From the NCBI GenBank assembly GCA_032622095.1, contig CP136061.1, positions 55,997,762 through 56,061,761 on the forward strand: 64,000 nucleotides of DNA. The letters are read 5' to 3'. Position 1 is the first letter of the stretch. Each line of letters opens with the position of its first letter. The notes beneath the pieces are model-generated. The model was not told where the DNA came from and did not search any database. It was given only the letters and a program-made list of their open reading frames with translations. Below, piece by piece: positions 46,526 to 57,678 of the stretch. The stretch is from Siphonodentalium dalli. Its lineage: Eukaryota; Mollusca; Scaphopoda; Gadilida; Siphonodentaliidae. A program made the translations under genes and the position numbers.

Positions 46526-47820
46526 CTAGACGGTGAGCCCGACGTTGTCCGGGCTATTCAAAAACCAAATTTCAAGTCGATAGCTCTACCCAGCCCGACG
46601 TTGTCCGGGCTATTCAAAAACCAAATTTAAAGTCGATAGCTCTACCCGTTTCCGAGATCTGGTCTGCGCATGCGCGAAGCTGGCGTCGCACGGGCTCGGC
46701 GACCCGATAAAATTCGTATCCGGGGCAAGATACATTCACATACCAAATTTCAAGTCGATAGCTCCACCCGTTTCCTAGATCTGGTCTGCGCATGCGCGAA
46801 GCTGGCGTCGCACGGGCTCGGCGACCCGATAAAATTCGTATCCGGGGCAAGATACATTCACATAGCAAATTTCAAGTCGATAGCTCTACCCGTTTCCGAG
46901 ATCTCGTCTGCGCATGCGCGAAGCGGGCGCCGCACGGACTGGGCGACCCGATAAAATTCGTATCCGGGGCAAGATACATTCACATACCAAATTTCAAGTC
47001 GATAGATCCACCCGTTTCCGAGATCTCGTCTGCGCATGCGCGAAGCTGGCGTCGCACGGGCTCGGCGACCCGATACAATTCGTACCCGGGGCAAGATACA
47101 TTCACATACCAAATTTCAAGTCGATAGCTCCACCCGTTTCCGAGATCTGGCCTGCGCATGCGCGAAGCTTGCGTCGCACGGGCTCGGCGACCCGATAAAA
47201 TTCGTATCCGGGGCAAGATACATTCACATAGCAAATTTCAAGTCGATAGCTCCACCCGTTTCCGAGATCTCGTCTGCGCATGCACTGCACGGGCGTCGCA
47301 CGGGCTCGCCAATACGACAAGGACGACCGCCTGGTCAAACTACACACACGTACCAAGTTTCGTCCCGATCGGTCGAGAATCGTAGATTTGTATCAATGAC
47401 AGACAAACATACAGACAGACAGACAAACAGAGGTCTTCAAAATATATATGAGACTAGCCGATGAGCCCGACGTTGTCCGGGCTATTCACAAACCAAATTT
47501 CAAGTCGATAGCTCCACCCGTTTCCGAGATCTGGTCTGCGCATGCGCGAAGCTTGCGTCGCACGGGCTCGGCGACCCGATAAAATTCGTATCCGGGGCAA
47601 GATACATTCACATACCAAATTTCAAGTCGATAGCTCCACCCGTTTCCGAGATCTGGTCTGCGCATGCGCGAAGCTTGCGTCGCACCAGCTCGGCGACCCG
47701 ATAAAATTCGTATCCGGGGCAAGATACATTCACATAGCAAATTTCAAGTCGATAGCTCCACCCGTTTCAGAGATCTCGTCTGCGCATGCGCGAAGCGGGC
47801 GCCGCACGGGCTCGCCAATA
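46200..47820. repeat. 122-bp tandem core repeats inside the Helitron array
   Basis: The block CTGCGCATGCGCGAAGC recurs at exact 122-base spacing (46670, 46792, 46914, 47036, 47158; then 47542, 47664, 47786). Because 122 is not a multiple of three, the open frames across it are not coding. Confidence 0.9.
46526..47453 (-). mobile_element. Helitron unit 2 of a tandem array
   Basis: It abuts units 1 and 3 with no intervening base (CTAG|TCTCATATAT at both junctions). It has six 122-bp core repeats. Its 3' hairpin region is duplicated (46530-46588 and 46590-46648). Confidence 0.8.
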
Positions 47821-47967
47821 CGACAACGACCACCGCCTGGTCAAACTACACACACGTACCAAGTTTCGTCCCGATTGGTCGAGAATCGTAGATTTGTATC
47901 AATGACAAACATACATACATACAGACAGACAGACAGACAGACAGAGGTCTTCAAAATATATAGGAGA
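47454..47967 (-). mobile_element. Helitron unit 3 of a tandem array
   Basis: Three 122-bp core repeats; the 5' end TCTCCTATATATTTTGAAGA is preceded on the minus strand by A. The array as a whole therefore sits between A and T, as expected for Helitrons. Confidence 0.8.
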
Positions 47968-47969
47968 TA

Positions 47970-48120
47970 ACAAGTTTTGGGAAATTTGATACCATAATTG
48001 ACAGTGGTTAGCATTATTTCGTTGCAATACATCGATTCTGATAACTAAAGTGTAATTTGAAGAAATGTTGTTGTTGTTGTATCTTGATGATATGGGGACT
48101 GCCTGATCGGATTGAGTACC
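47970..48120. mobile_element. GGTACTCAATCCGAT-type end fragment
   Basis: GGGAAATTTGATACCATAAT ... GATCGGATTGAGTACCTTT: the internal arm block and terminus of the family, head-to-head with the next copy. Confidence 0.6.
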
Positions 48121-48144
48121 TTTAAAGGTACTCAATCCGATCAG
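48103..48144. repeat. perfect 42-bp palindrome at a TIR-TIR junction
   Basis: The 21 bases CTGATCGGATTGAGTACCTT+T are followed at once by their exact reverse complement. Two element termini meet here with no spacer. Confidence 0.9.
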
Positions 48145-48560
48145 ACGCTCCTAAATTTCTATTTCTTTGGCTTCGGGGTAAATAATATTTGATTCGACAC
48201 GAGGAACCTACCCATCATATACCTCAGAGTAATCAGATATCGATTTTTGAAGTTTGTTATTTCTCGAGATATGTAATAATGTGTGGCCCAGAAACACGTG
48301 GTCAAACGAGGGTCTCGGATAAAATTGCCGATGAAGATGGATAACTCTAAAATTAAGTGGTAATAGGGTGGACAAAATTTACACTTTAGTGATACTACGG
48401 CCTAATTTTGTTGAACAAAATGTTGATAAATAAAATATTTTGGGAAATTTGATACCATAGTTGACAGTGGCTAGCATTATTTTGTTGCAATAAATCGATT
48501 TTGATAACTAAAGCGTATTTTAAAGAAATGTTGTATCTTAATGGTATGGGGACCTTTAAA
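48121..48560. mobile_element. GGTACTCAATCCGAT-type element
   Basis: Starts AAAGGTACTCAATCCGATCA; followed by GGCTTCGGGGTAAATAATAT, the GATTCGACACGAGGAA block and GGGAAATTTGATACCATAGT. Confidence 0.65.
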
Positions 48561-48802
48561 CATCTCGCAATGACATATCGTTATATAGATGTACACGTGC
48601 TGTAAATTTAGTTATGGTACTGTTCTTAAAATATACTCATTCTTTTAATCAGCCTGTTGATTATATAAATCCGAAACAGATACTAATCCTGATTGGTCAT
48701 TGTCCAGTAGTCGCTACCAATATACACAACCACTGAATACAAACAACTCAACAACTTATCACTCAGTTAACTTGTTGAGTAGACATTTTAGTCAACGAAA
48801 TT

Positions 48803-49290
48803 TTAAAGGTACTCAATCCGAACAGAGGGTCCCCATCTCAACAGATTCCAACAACAACAATCCGATCAGAGGGTCCTATATTACTATTTCTTTGGCTTGG
48901 GGGTAAAAAATATTTGATTCGAGTCGAGGAACCCATCAAACAAAGCTCAGAGTTATTAGATATTGATTTTTGAAATTTGTTATTTACTCGAGATGAGTAC
49001 TAATAATTGCCTTCAACTGCCGTAATCTGCTCTGGATGTGTACACCAAAATCTATTCAAACAGACAAGGATGGATAACTCTAAAATCAAGTGGTAATAAT
49101 AACGCAATTTTGACTGAGTTCTGGGCCAGATAGTATTCAAATAATGAAAAATAATAGATTTCTAAAATCGATATCTAACAAATCTGAGCTTTGATGTGTG
49201 ACTTCCTCGACTCGAATCAAATATTTTTGACCCCCGAAGCCATTGAAATAGTAATTGAGAGGAGTTTTATCGGATTGAGTACCTTTAAGT
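48803..49290. mobile_element. GGTACTCAATCCGAT-type TIR element, complete
   Basis: Ends TTTAAAGGTACTCAATCCGA and TCGGATTGAGTACCTTTAA; the interior matches 41470-41907 closely in the same order. Confidence 0.8.
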
Positions 49291-49859
49291 GTAGGATTGT
49301 ATGCCTCGATCTGTGCACGCGTACGTGACGCGCACACACAGGAATCCAGGCTTTATTTAGGACTTCGAGGCACCTGCTCATATATGAACGAGCGGTGGAG
49401 TAATTAAGAGCATTTTCAGAAAATTTCTCAGACTGCAGGGGAGGAGATCATAAACAAATTCAGACAGGTAGGCTATTTTTTCATTTTGGCCACTATTGGG
49501 ACTCGTATCCCAGTTTCCTATTAATACTCTTTTATATGTTTTCTATTACATGTTATTTAGTACACGCCCTTCTATTTTTATTCAAACTGATTTCACTAAT
49601 TATTTGTATACACCCTGCACCCCCTATTTCGAAGAATTTTAGCAAATACCTGCATATAGCCATCCAATAAGTTTATTTTCATTTATTTTTTCTTATATAT
49701 AGAAGATATTTACAAAAATATTTTTATGATAAATATATATTCATGGTTCTGCCAAGAAGGATCATACTTATTAGTCACACAGTAACTGTTTTGTAATCAC
49801 ACCCCTAATTTCTCCAAAATACCCTGCATATATACATGCACTAAAGATGCATAATCCGA

Positions 49860-50450
49860 ATTAACGCTCCCAAATTACTATTTATTTGGCTTCGGGAGGG
49901 AGGGGGTAAAAATATTTGATTCGAGTCGAGAAACCCACCTATCAAAGCTCAGAGTGGTCAGATATCGATTTTGAAATCTATTATTTCTCACCAACCGTAG
50001 TTTTTAGTGGCCTGGAACCAAATTGCTGATGAAGATGGGTAACTCTAAAATCAAGTAGCGTTGATTTTTTTTGTTTATAAATAACAGGTTTTGGCAGTTT
50101 TATAATATAGAGTCATCCATCTTCATCCGCAATTTTGTCCGAGACCCTCCGTTTGGCCACGTGCTTCTGGGCCACATCTTATTACATATCTCGAGAAATA
50201 ACAAACTTCAAAAATCGATATCTGATCACTCTGAGCTTTGATGTGTGGGTTCCTCGAATCTAATCAAATACTTTTTACCAAAGAAATAGTAATTTATCAT
50301 CAAGATACAACAACAACAGTTCTTCAAAATACGCTTTTGTATTAAGAATCGATTAATTACAACAAAATAATTAATGCTAACCACTGTCAATATGGTATGA
50401 CATATCCCAAAACGTGTTATTTATCAACATGTTGTTCAACGAAATATGGC
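49860..50450. mobile_element. GGTACTCAATCCGAT-type element, long copy
   Basis: Two inverted arms (GATTCGAGTCGAGAAACCCA near 49920, complement near 50255) around a CCGTTTGGCCACGTGCTTCT block that matches 48290-48320 inverted. Confidence 0.7.
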
Positions 50451-50459
50451 CGTATTATC

Positions 50460-51480
50460 ACTTGCGTATCACTTCATAATTTAAAACACGAATAATAAGT
50501 TACTTTATTTATTTAAGTTATCGCTAAATATGGACAGTTTTTCGATAATTCAGATATGTGATTTTCTTGTTTAATATTTGTCGACAGGACTTCGAAAGGT
50601 ATTGGTTTGAGGAATAAACTCTCTTCGTTCCTATAAGAGTGTCTGGAAAGGGGCATGCGACGACTAGATCAAGTCTTCTCGGTCCACATCAGCTTGGGAT
50701 ATCGGTTGTGTTCGTGCTGTTTTGGACCGAGTCCCGTCCCGTTACTCTTCTATAACAGACTTTCATTGAAAAGATGTACTACATTTACACGTGGAGCTTT
50801 GAATTCGCATCAACCCCTGAATATGATAAATCATCTGACATGTCCGCGATTACCTGTCTCCAAAAAGAAATAAAAAACTTTGACTTTCAACGGACATCTG
50901 ATATACGCAAAGTCATATATATATTATCGGCGAACACTTTTTTGGTTTCTATTATGTCAATATTTCAGACTATAAGAAAATTCAGGACATGTGCATTTTA
51001 CTGAAAACTGCTTACGATTTCATAATTTATTCTGGTTCAAATAGTCATGTTAAGGACGGCGAAAAAAATCACTCTTTCCGAGAATTATTGTTTTAAATAA
51101 ATAGAGGCAAAGAGACGCTGTGTACTAATGATGCCCACCCCAACCCCCTTGCAGGCTGCGTCTAAATTTTGACTTATATTTCAATCAACTGCCACACCTC
51201 AGGGGCGGCATTTGTCTTATTCAAATTCAAATTCTTAATTAGCGTAATACAAATAAATAAATAACATCTTATGCATAATCATTAATTAATTAAGACATTG
51301 ACTTAAATATGCCTACGCTGTGTTATATATTTTGTTAAATATAAACATATTCACGGACCCAGCATGTGTACCACTCAGGCTTGCACACAATTGTGTAACG
51401 TCACAGAGCACCTGCTCAGCTTCAGACTACATAAGTTGTCTTAATCCAATAATGGATCCTTTTTAGCAGGACCAAGCAAT
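50460..51480. other. upstream of the TBC1D15-like gene; no gene confirmed
   Basis: Two overlapping plus-strand frames at 50655-51004 are slightly protein-like (WSFEFASTPEYDKSSDMSAI) but lack motifs and splice context. Confidence 0.35.
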
Positions 51481-51500
51481 GATTATCTCCCCGGACGGAA

Positions 51501-51510
51501 GGCGGAAGTG
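51501..51510 (+). promoter_or_regulatory. ETS/GABP-like site near presumed start of TBC1D15-like gene
   Basis: GGCGGAAGTG lies about 120 bases before the ATG, in a locally GC-richer stretch (51490-51540). GGAAGTG is the ETS-family core common in housekeeping promoters. This is motif evidence only. Confidence 0.25.
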
Positions 51511-51626
51511 ACTCGGATTTCCACAAGAAGGAGTGACGAAAGGTTTGCTGATATCGTTGTTTGAGTTTGAATCGAACTTTTATTAAGAAATTTCATAGAG
51601 TTTCTCACATATCAAATGTTTCGAAC

Positions 51627-53384
51627 ATGGCATCGAAAACGCAGGTGATATATGAGAAAGACAGCGTGTTTATACACATCAATGTCTCAGATTCTAGAGA
51701 TAAAGATGCGCATATTCCTGGCAAAGCATACCTGCTTCAGAAAAATGGTTGTACCTTGATTGAGTGGAAAGCAGAAGACGTTTTATCACTAGACGCACAC
51801 TCAGACCATGATTGGGCTGTGATAGGGTCTGTTGGTTACAAGCCAGATAAAAATTCAGAGTCTGGAACTCAAAATAGCAAAGCTCAAGAGAGGAAGAAGT
51901 ATGATGTCAGTATTGATGTTCTTGATCTCAAAAGTTTCAAGAGAAATGCACCAAATCATGGCTGGGCTTACATAATTTTTATTCTGAAAGATGGAACTAC
52001 GTTTCCAGCACTGCACTTCCATTCAGGTGGAAGCAAAGCTTTATTAAAGGAACTAGAGAAATTTGTACATATCAAAAGATCCCCAAATGACCAGAGGTTG
52101 TTCATCGTTCAGGAACATGATCCTGAAATGCTCTCGAAATCATTTGATGAGTTGAATTTGTTCACTGACTCTTCCAATGATCTTGTATCTAAGTTTATCA
52201 GAGATCCATATAGTTCGACATTGGGAAGTTTTGCAAAAGTGACGAACTTCCTGAAAGAGACATTAATGCAGCCAGATGCGGCAACTCGACCACAGGAAGA
52301 AGTTGAAGAACTTCTACATGATTCAGATATCCCAGGAATGGAAATCAATAACTATGATGAACCTGGATTTGACATCGTTACAAAGACGACACTACCGAAA
52401 AGGCCAGAGGTCACAAGAGAGCCACCACTGACATCTCAGGAATGGTCTCAACATCTGGATGCAGAAGGAAGAATCAAAGACATAGAAAAGCTCAAAGATA
52501 AAATATTTAGAGGAGGAATTGATCAGTCTATCAGAGTTGAGGTTTGGAAATTCTTGTTGGACTTTTATGATTGGACATCTACATACAAATCCAGAACAGA
52601 TGAACGGAAGAGAAAAGTTGATATATACTTCACCATGAAGTTACAGTGGAAGACAATTAGTAGTGAGCAGGAAAGACGCTTTTCTTTGCTAAGAGATAGG
52701 AGATGTCTCATAGAGAAAGATGTCACAAGAACAGATAGAACTCATAGCTTTTTTGAAGGTGAAGGCAATTCCAACCTACAAGTTTTAAATGACATACTTA
52801 TGACATACTGTATGTACAATTTTGACTTAGGCTACGTTCAGGGGATGAGTGATTTGCTTTCTCCAATTCTGGTTGTGATGGAAAATGAAGTAGATGCATA
52901 TTGGTGCTTCGTCGGGGTCATGGAGAGAACATGCCACAATTTTGAGATTGACCAGAATGGTATGAAAGTACAGTTGTCTCAGATTCACAAGCTCATGCAG
53001 TTCACAGACTCTCAGTTGTGTAGTTATTTAGAAAGCCATGATTCTGGTAACTTCTATTTCTGTTTCCGTTGGTTGTTGATCATTTTCAAAAGAGAATTCA
53101 ATTTCAAAGAAATCAATAGGCTCTGGGAGGTTATTTGGACAGATAGACCATGTAAAAATTTCCATCTACTGATCTGCCTGGCTATCCTGGATAGCGAGAA
53201 GTCTACACTTATTGAAAATCATTTTGGATTTACAGAAATTCTGAAACATATCAATGACATTTGCTTCACATTAAACCTGGATGAAATTCTGAAGAAAGCT
53301 GAAGGAATATTTTTGCAACTGAAGAAGTGCAAAAAGTTACCAGATTCCGTCAGAGAAATTATATTTGACATACCAGAACATTGA
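51627..53384 (+). CDS. TBC1D15: TBC1D15/TBC1D17-type Rab GTPase-activating protein, intronless
   Basis: TBC1D15 is a GAP that inactivates Rab7 and acts at mitochondria-lysosome contacts (known for the family). The ORF has 585 codons from ATG 51627; an in-frame TTG extension upstream has no support. Residues 1-220 match the N-terminal DUF3548-type region (VFIHINVSDSRDKDAHIPG, DDWAVIGS-like HDWAVIGSVGY). The TBC domain starts near FRGGIDQSIRVEVWKFLLD. Both catalytic fingers are present: Arg368 in IEKDVTRTD and Gln405 in YVQGM. Vertebrate homologues are somewhat longer, mainly at the C-terminus. Relatives are split into many exons, whereas this copy is uninterrupted, so a retrogene is likely. 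Intact length and motifs argue that it is still functional. TBC1D17 is the alternative name. Confidence 0.93.
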   Translation: MASKTQVIYEKDSVFIHINVSDSRDKDAHIPGKAYLLQKNGCTLIEWKAEDVLSLDAHSDHDWAVIGSVGYKPDKNSESGTQNSKAQERKKYDVSIDVLDLKSFKRNAPNHGWAYIIFILKDGTTFPALHFHSGGSKALLKELEKFVHIKRSPNDQRLFIVQEHDPEMLSKSFDELNLFTDSSNDLVSKFIRDPYSSTLGSFAKVTNFLKETLMQPDAATRPQEEVEELLHDSDIPGMEINNYDEPGFDIVTKTTLPKRPEVTREPPLTSQEWSQHLDAEGRIKDIEKLKDKIFRGGIDQSIRVEVWKFLLDFYDWTSTYKSRTDERKRKVDIYFTMKLQWKTISSEQERRFSLLRDRRCLIEKDVTRTDRTHSFFEGEGNSNLQVLNDILMTYCMYNFDLGYVQGMSDLLSPILVVMENEVDAYWCFVGVMERTCHNFEIDQNGMKVQLSQIHKLMQFTDSQLCSYLESHDSGNFYFCFRWLLIIFKREFNFKEINRLWEVIWTDRPCKNFHLLICLAILDSEKSTLIENHFGFTEILKHINDICFTLNLDEILKKAEGIFLQLKKCKKLPDSVREIIFDIPEH

Positions 53385-53776
53385 GCTTAAAGATAATCAT
53401 TTGACCCATTCCATCTCTGGTCCTGATTTATAGTAATAGTAAATTAGTGATACCATAAAGTATCTAGTACATTCTAGATGGAAGGAAGCTCCAAGGACAA
53501 CAACATTACAATCCAAATACGGTAGTGAATATACGTATAACCAAAATTTATAATTTAAACGTATAGTATGTTAACATTGGAAAAATGTTATAGGGCCTTT
53601 TGTTAATTTTATGAACAAATCAGATGAATATAGCTGATATGGTTAATATAAACATTGTTAGATTTTCATCTCTGTCCAATATACCTGCATTTTATTTGTG
53701 AATTATTTGAATTTGCTCACACAGAAATGATGTGTTGGTGTATTATACCTGGAATACCTTCATATTCTGTAGGTGT

Positions 53777-53782
53777 AATAAA
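53777..53782 (+). terminator. candidate polyadenylation signal 1 of TBC1D15-like gene
   Basis: AATAAA about 390 bases after the stop codon, on the coding strand, in an AT-rich 3' flank without repeats. Confidence 0.4.
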
Positions 53783-53899
53783 ACCAGCACATCATTACTG
53801 TGCCTAAATGGGCAATGATTTTGTGACTTATTGTTCCATGAATGTAGATAATTTCTTGATCAGAAGTATAAACATAGCAGTCAAACACAATTACATTTC

Positions 53900-53905
53900 A
53901 ATAAA
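53900..53905 (+). terminator. candidate polyadenylation signal 2 of TBC1D15-like gene
   Basis: AATAAA about 515 bases after the stop, followed by a T/G-rich stretch (TTGTTGTTCTCC). This is a slightly better downstream context than the first signal. Repeat-derived sequence begins right after it (53940), so the ancestral 3' UTR probably ends here. Confidence 0.45.
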
Positions 53906-53909
53906 TTCA

Positions 53910-54270
53910 GTGCAGTAAATATAAGATTTGTTGTTCTCCTTAGGCCTCATATTCTGGGAAATATATACTGAATGCTAAGGAAAAATCTACTGAATGCTAA
54001 GGAAAAAAACTGGGTATTAGTAAAATATCACTGCTAACACAGTACCGGTATACTTATTAAAAGCACATTCTGCTCGTACCAGAAGTTCCGTTTTTCAGAA
54101 ACACATGCTCTTATTGCATGATAGGATGCTGGGAATTGGAAAAAGCATAAACCATATCTTGATCATAGATATCTTCAGGATTGACAAAAAAAAATATATA
54201 AAAAAAGGCCTCTCACCACTGTGCCTGCTCAAAATTAAAACACATATTTGACGGGATCTAAGAATGTTTT
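53910..54270. other. repeat scraps
   Basis: TAGGCCTCATATTCTGGGAAA at 53941 is the filler of the hAT-type MITE; the tail duplicates TGCTAAGGAAAAA twice. Confidence 0.5.
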
Positions 54271-54277
54271 ACATTAA

Positions 54278-54831
54278 AGATGGTCTATTTATTTGTAAAC
54301 ATACAGTGTTATATAGTTACATGGGTGTCAAATATTAGATTTGAATCAAAGACCCCTCTCTGGAAATGCTTCTATCGATAAATATTGATTATATTTCTAA
54401 TATTTTCTGGTCTAAAAGTGTGGTTGTTTAAGCTAATGAACAATAGTGGTTACTGTTAACAGAGACCAGAAATTTTATTGTGTAATTTTGTCACAAATAA
54501 ATGTTAATTAGACTCATTATTGCTTATAACTACATGTACATGTATGTAATAAAACAATACAAACAATAAATCTGGGACATTTGATGTTCGGAGCATAGCT
54601 ATGGGAACACCCTAATGATCTCTATCGCTATATGGTATAGCCTGAATGGTCTGTTCTAAAAATAGAACAAAAAGTGTCCCACTTTATCATCTCATTTTAT
54701 AATAAATTATTCGAAATGAAATCGGTATTTGATAGCAGCGTTTCCAGACATGGGTCTTCAATTCATATTTATTATTTATACCCATCCCACAATACTATTT
54801 CAAAATTGTTATATGAAGAGATAATCCATCT
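54278..54831. mobile_element. 0.55-kb TTAA-flanked TIR element, complete
   Basis: Same organisation and length as the copy at 31782; TTAA on both sides. Confidence 0.8.
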
Positions 54832-55180
54832 TTAAAACCAATATCAGATTCATATATTCCTCCTCATTATTTCCATTTGAACTTCAAACTGACATGTACA
54901 TGTACTGTTATATTTATTGTGTAAATGACATTTCTATGTTTACTTCCTACTGTATCATTTCATGTTATACATGTATATGATAAAAGAAATATAAGATAAT
55001 TATTATTAGAAGATATAAAATGACTGAGATCAATGTGAATGATACTACATGCAACAGAATAGAGCACATCTTCAATATCTCAGACTTCGAGACTGGCTGT
55101 ACATGTACTGGCACCGGCAAAAGTTTTATACATTGTACATGTGTTTCAGTATGCTAAAATCTGAGCACATTTATCCTACT

Positions 55181-55632
55181 CAGGCCTTGAAATAGTGTAT
55201 CTGTCATCAGCAGAATGATGTCCCCACTCCCAGACGGTGAATTTAGTGACACTACCCTGCATATCGTGCTAGCATCACTAAATTCACCCTCTGGGGACCT
55301 CATTCTCCTTAGGCCTCATATTCTGGGAAATATATATAGTCTCAAATTAATATTGTTTTTAGTTACTTTTTCCCCTTTTTTTCTGTTTCTATATGCCCTA
55401 ATTTGCAGAAAATAAAAATGCATAATCGAGGTGACTAATGGGTGAACATCATCAACTTCAACTAGGGAACTTCAATCTTGTCCTAGGTCTCCCATAGCAG
55501 TTGAGGCCTCTGCAGAATGAGGTTCCCAGATGGTGAATTTGGTGACACTAGCCTGCCGTGCGTGATAGCGTCACTAAATTCACCCTATGGGACCTCATTC
55601 TGCAAATGACATACACACTATTTCAAGGGTTG
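55181..55632. mobile_element. hAT-type foldback MITE copy 8
   Basis: Starts CAGGCCTTGAAATAGTGTAT and ends in the complement; both palindromes and the filler are present. The flanks do not match. Confidence 0.8.
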
Positions 55633-55639
55633 CTATTAC

Positions 55640-56430
55640 ATTCAACGATTCACAATATAGACTCCCAAAATGGCTTCTTTATTTCATAGAACCAAACACT
55701 GCATATTTGGTAACCTAACTTTTAAACTTTGACTTATGTCTGTTGTATTGTATTAGTTTGGTTGAATTGGTCATGTTCAGATGATGTGATTGATTTAGGC
55801 TACCCTACCCAACCCAAGACTTGGATCTCGAAATGTTGATTGGGTACATAGCATTTACTAAACACTGACTAGAGTGCACAGTATCTCCAAATCTCATAAG
55901 AAAATGGTTCGGAGATCCAGGGAACCCAGTCAGTATGTTTGAGATCCTGGGTATCCTATTGAAAAGAATCATGTGAATTTCACCAATTTTAGTACTGTGT
56001 ACCCATATGTGTGTAATGAGGTTTTTGAAATATGACATTGTCACTGAGTAACCAGATTGTCAGAAAGTATCACTCCGGTACATATAAGATAATCCAAAGG
56101 AATTTCAAATCCACTACATATTAAAAACAATGTTTTCCTAATGTATTTTAGTGTTTATTCAGAATTAAAAACTAATTTACTCTCGCGATCCAAACAATCA
56201 TACATGTACTTGTATGATAGTTAATTTTCTGTAAAAACATCCACCTTTTATGATCCTTATATGGGTCTGTTTGCTTAGATAATTTTACTCACCAGCATGA
56301 TAGTGTATGTGCCCTCAAATCACAACGCATTAAAAAAATCCATCTTTCGGGTCCATCTTTTTGGGTCATCTTCTGCTTACTTGTAAGAGGGTGGCAATTA
56401 CTGAAGACTATAATAGTAATACAGTGCACC
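55640..56430. other. no gene seen
   Basis: A 79-codon minus frame (55805-56044) has no motif. No repeat match. Confidence 0.45.
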
Positions 56431-56432
56431 TA

Positions 56433-56650
56433 CAGTAATGCCCTAAGTAATCGACTCCTTAACTACAGCAGAATTATGGGTAACTTTTCAGTATTTACAT
56501 GTAGTCGGAAATATGGCTTGTTGCCATTCATCGGAAAGCTCCCCCGAGAGCTTTCCGATGAATGGCAACAAGCCATATTTCTGACTAATTCCTGAAAAGT
56601 TACCCATATTTCTGCTGCGGTTAAGGAGTCGATTATTTAGAGCATTACTG
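56433..56650. mobile_element. TA-flanked foldback MITE
   Basis: Complete hairpin with both CAGTAATGCCCTAAGTAATC-type ends; TA on both sides. An ACATGT insertion lies in the left arm. Confidence 0.88.
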
Positions 56651-56833
56651 TACAGTATTTTAGTCTTAAATAAATTGCATAAAAACATTTATACCATTAC
56701 TTTTTTAGTTAGCCCATTTGACAATGATTCTGCGGAAAGCTGGAAAAGGCCACCTTGTACTTTTGTTTTAGTCTACTATTTTCAAGTTGAGGTACTTTTC
56801 TACCCTGTTTTATTATTTGATACTGTACTATTA

Positions 56834-57010
56834 CAGTTATGCCCTAATAATCAACTCCTTAACCACAGCAGAATTATGGGTAATTTTTCAGGATTTAGTC
56901 GGAAATATGGCTTGTTGCCATTCATCGGAAAGCTCTCACTGAGACTAAATCCTGAAAAGTTATCCATAATTCTGCTGTGGTTAAGAAGTCGATTATTTAG
57001 GGCATTACTG
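56834..57010. mobile_element. TA-flanked foldback MITE, shortened tip
   Basis: Ends CAGTTATGCCCTAATAATCA and GGGCATTACTG, TA on both sides. The right arm lacks the tip block. Confidence 0.85.
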
Positions 57011-57014
57011 TACA

Positions 57015-57675
57015 TGTATCTGGATCCCGAGGGGATGCACACCAAAACACAGTAGTACTATTGTAAGATGCATCATTCCATTTTTCATTCTTCACAACAT
57101 TCCATTTTAGCTAAAACTTGTCTAAAAGGACAGGTTGTCATTTTAAAAATACATGTACATGTATAATAAGTTTAGTACCAGTGTTTTACCATTGACATTT
57201 AGTATATATACATTTTCGCAAATTCTGTATTCTTATTACTTAAACCATATTCATGTCATACTAAGTACAATGGATTAGAAACTACATGTAGGGGTTATTA
57301 ACCCCATTTTAATACACTAGGAATTTGTATTATGACTGATTATCTGATATATTATCAATATTAGATCGTTGTTATTACCAGGAATTTATTGAAATTGGCA
57401 TACAGTTTCCCTTTGATACCAAGATTATTTTAATTTTACTTTTAACTGGAAAAGTTATTGACATGATAAAGACTTCAGTTAGTGCACTGATGCATAGCTT
57501 GATATCTGACCACAATCGGCATCATGTCCAGTCATCAGCTGGTTGTGCATTCAGAAATCCATAATCCGCCGGAAAAGGTTTTCCTTGTTAGCTTATCAGT
57601 AATCACTAAATAATGGTTTCACAACTTGTATAATAGTAGTCATTAGAGAGGGTAGATTGATAAACATTGCATTTC
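57015..57675. other. no gene seen
   Basis: AT-rich, no repeat match; ACATGTACATGTAT short palindromes around 57150. Confidence 0.45.
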
Positions 57676-57678
57676 ATA

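Noticed and set aside
46200-47820. Regularly spaced repeats resembling a CRISPR array
   Set aside because: Repeat units are 122 bp with no unique spacers, in an animal genome, and belong to Helitrons.
46166-47970. Many overlapping frames of 75-142 codons on both strands in the Helitron array
   Set aside because: They are translations of the 122-bp tandem repeat and its neighbours; period not a multiple of three, same peptide appears in shifted frames.
51561-51626. Extension of the TBC1D15-like frame upstream of ATG 51627
   Set aside because: Begins with TTG, no ATG in frame, and residues do not resemble the family.
52109-52348. Minus-strand 79-codon frame
   Set aside because: Antisense shadow of the TBC1D15-like gene.
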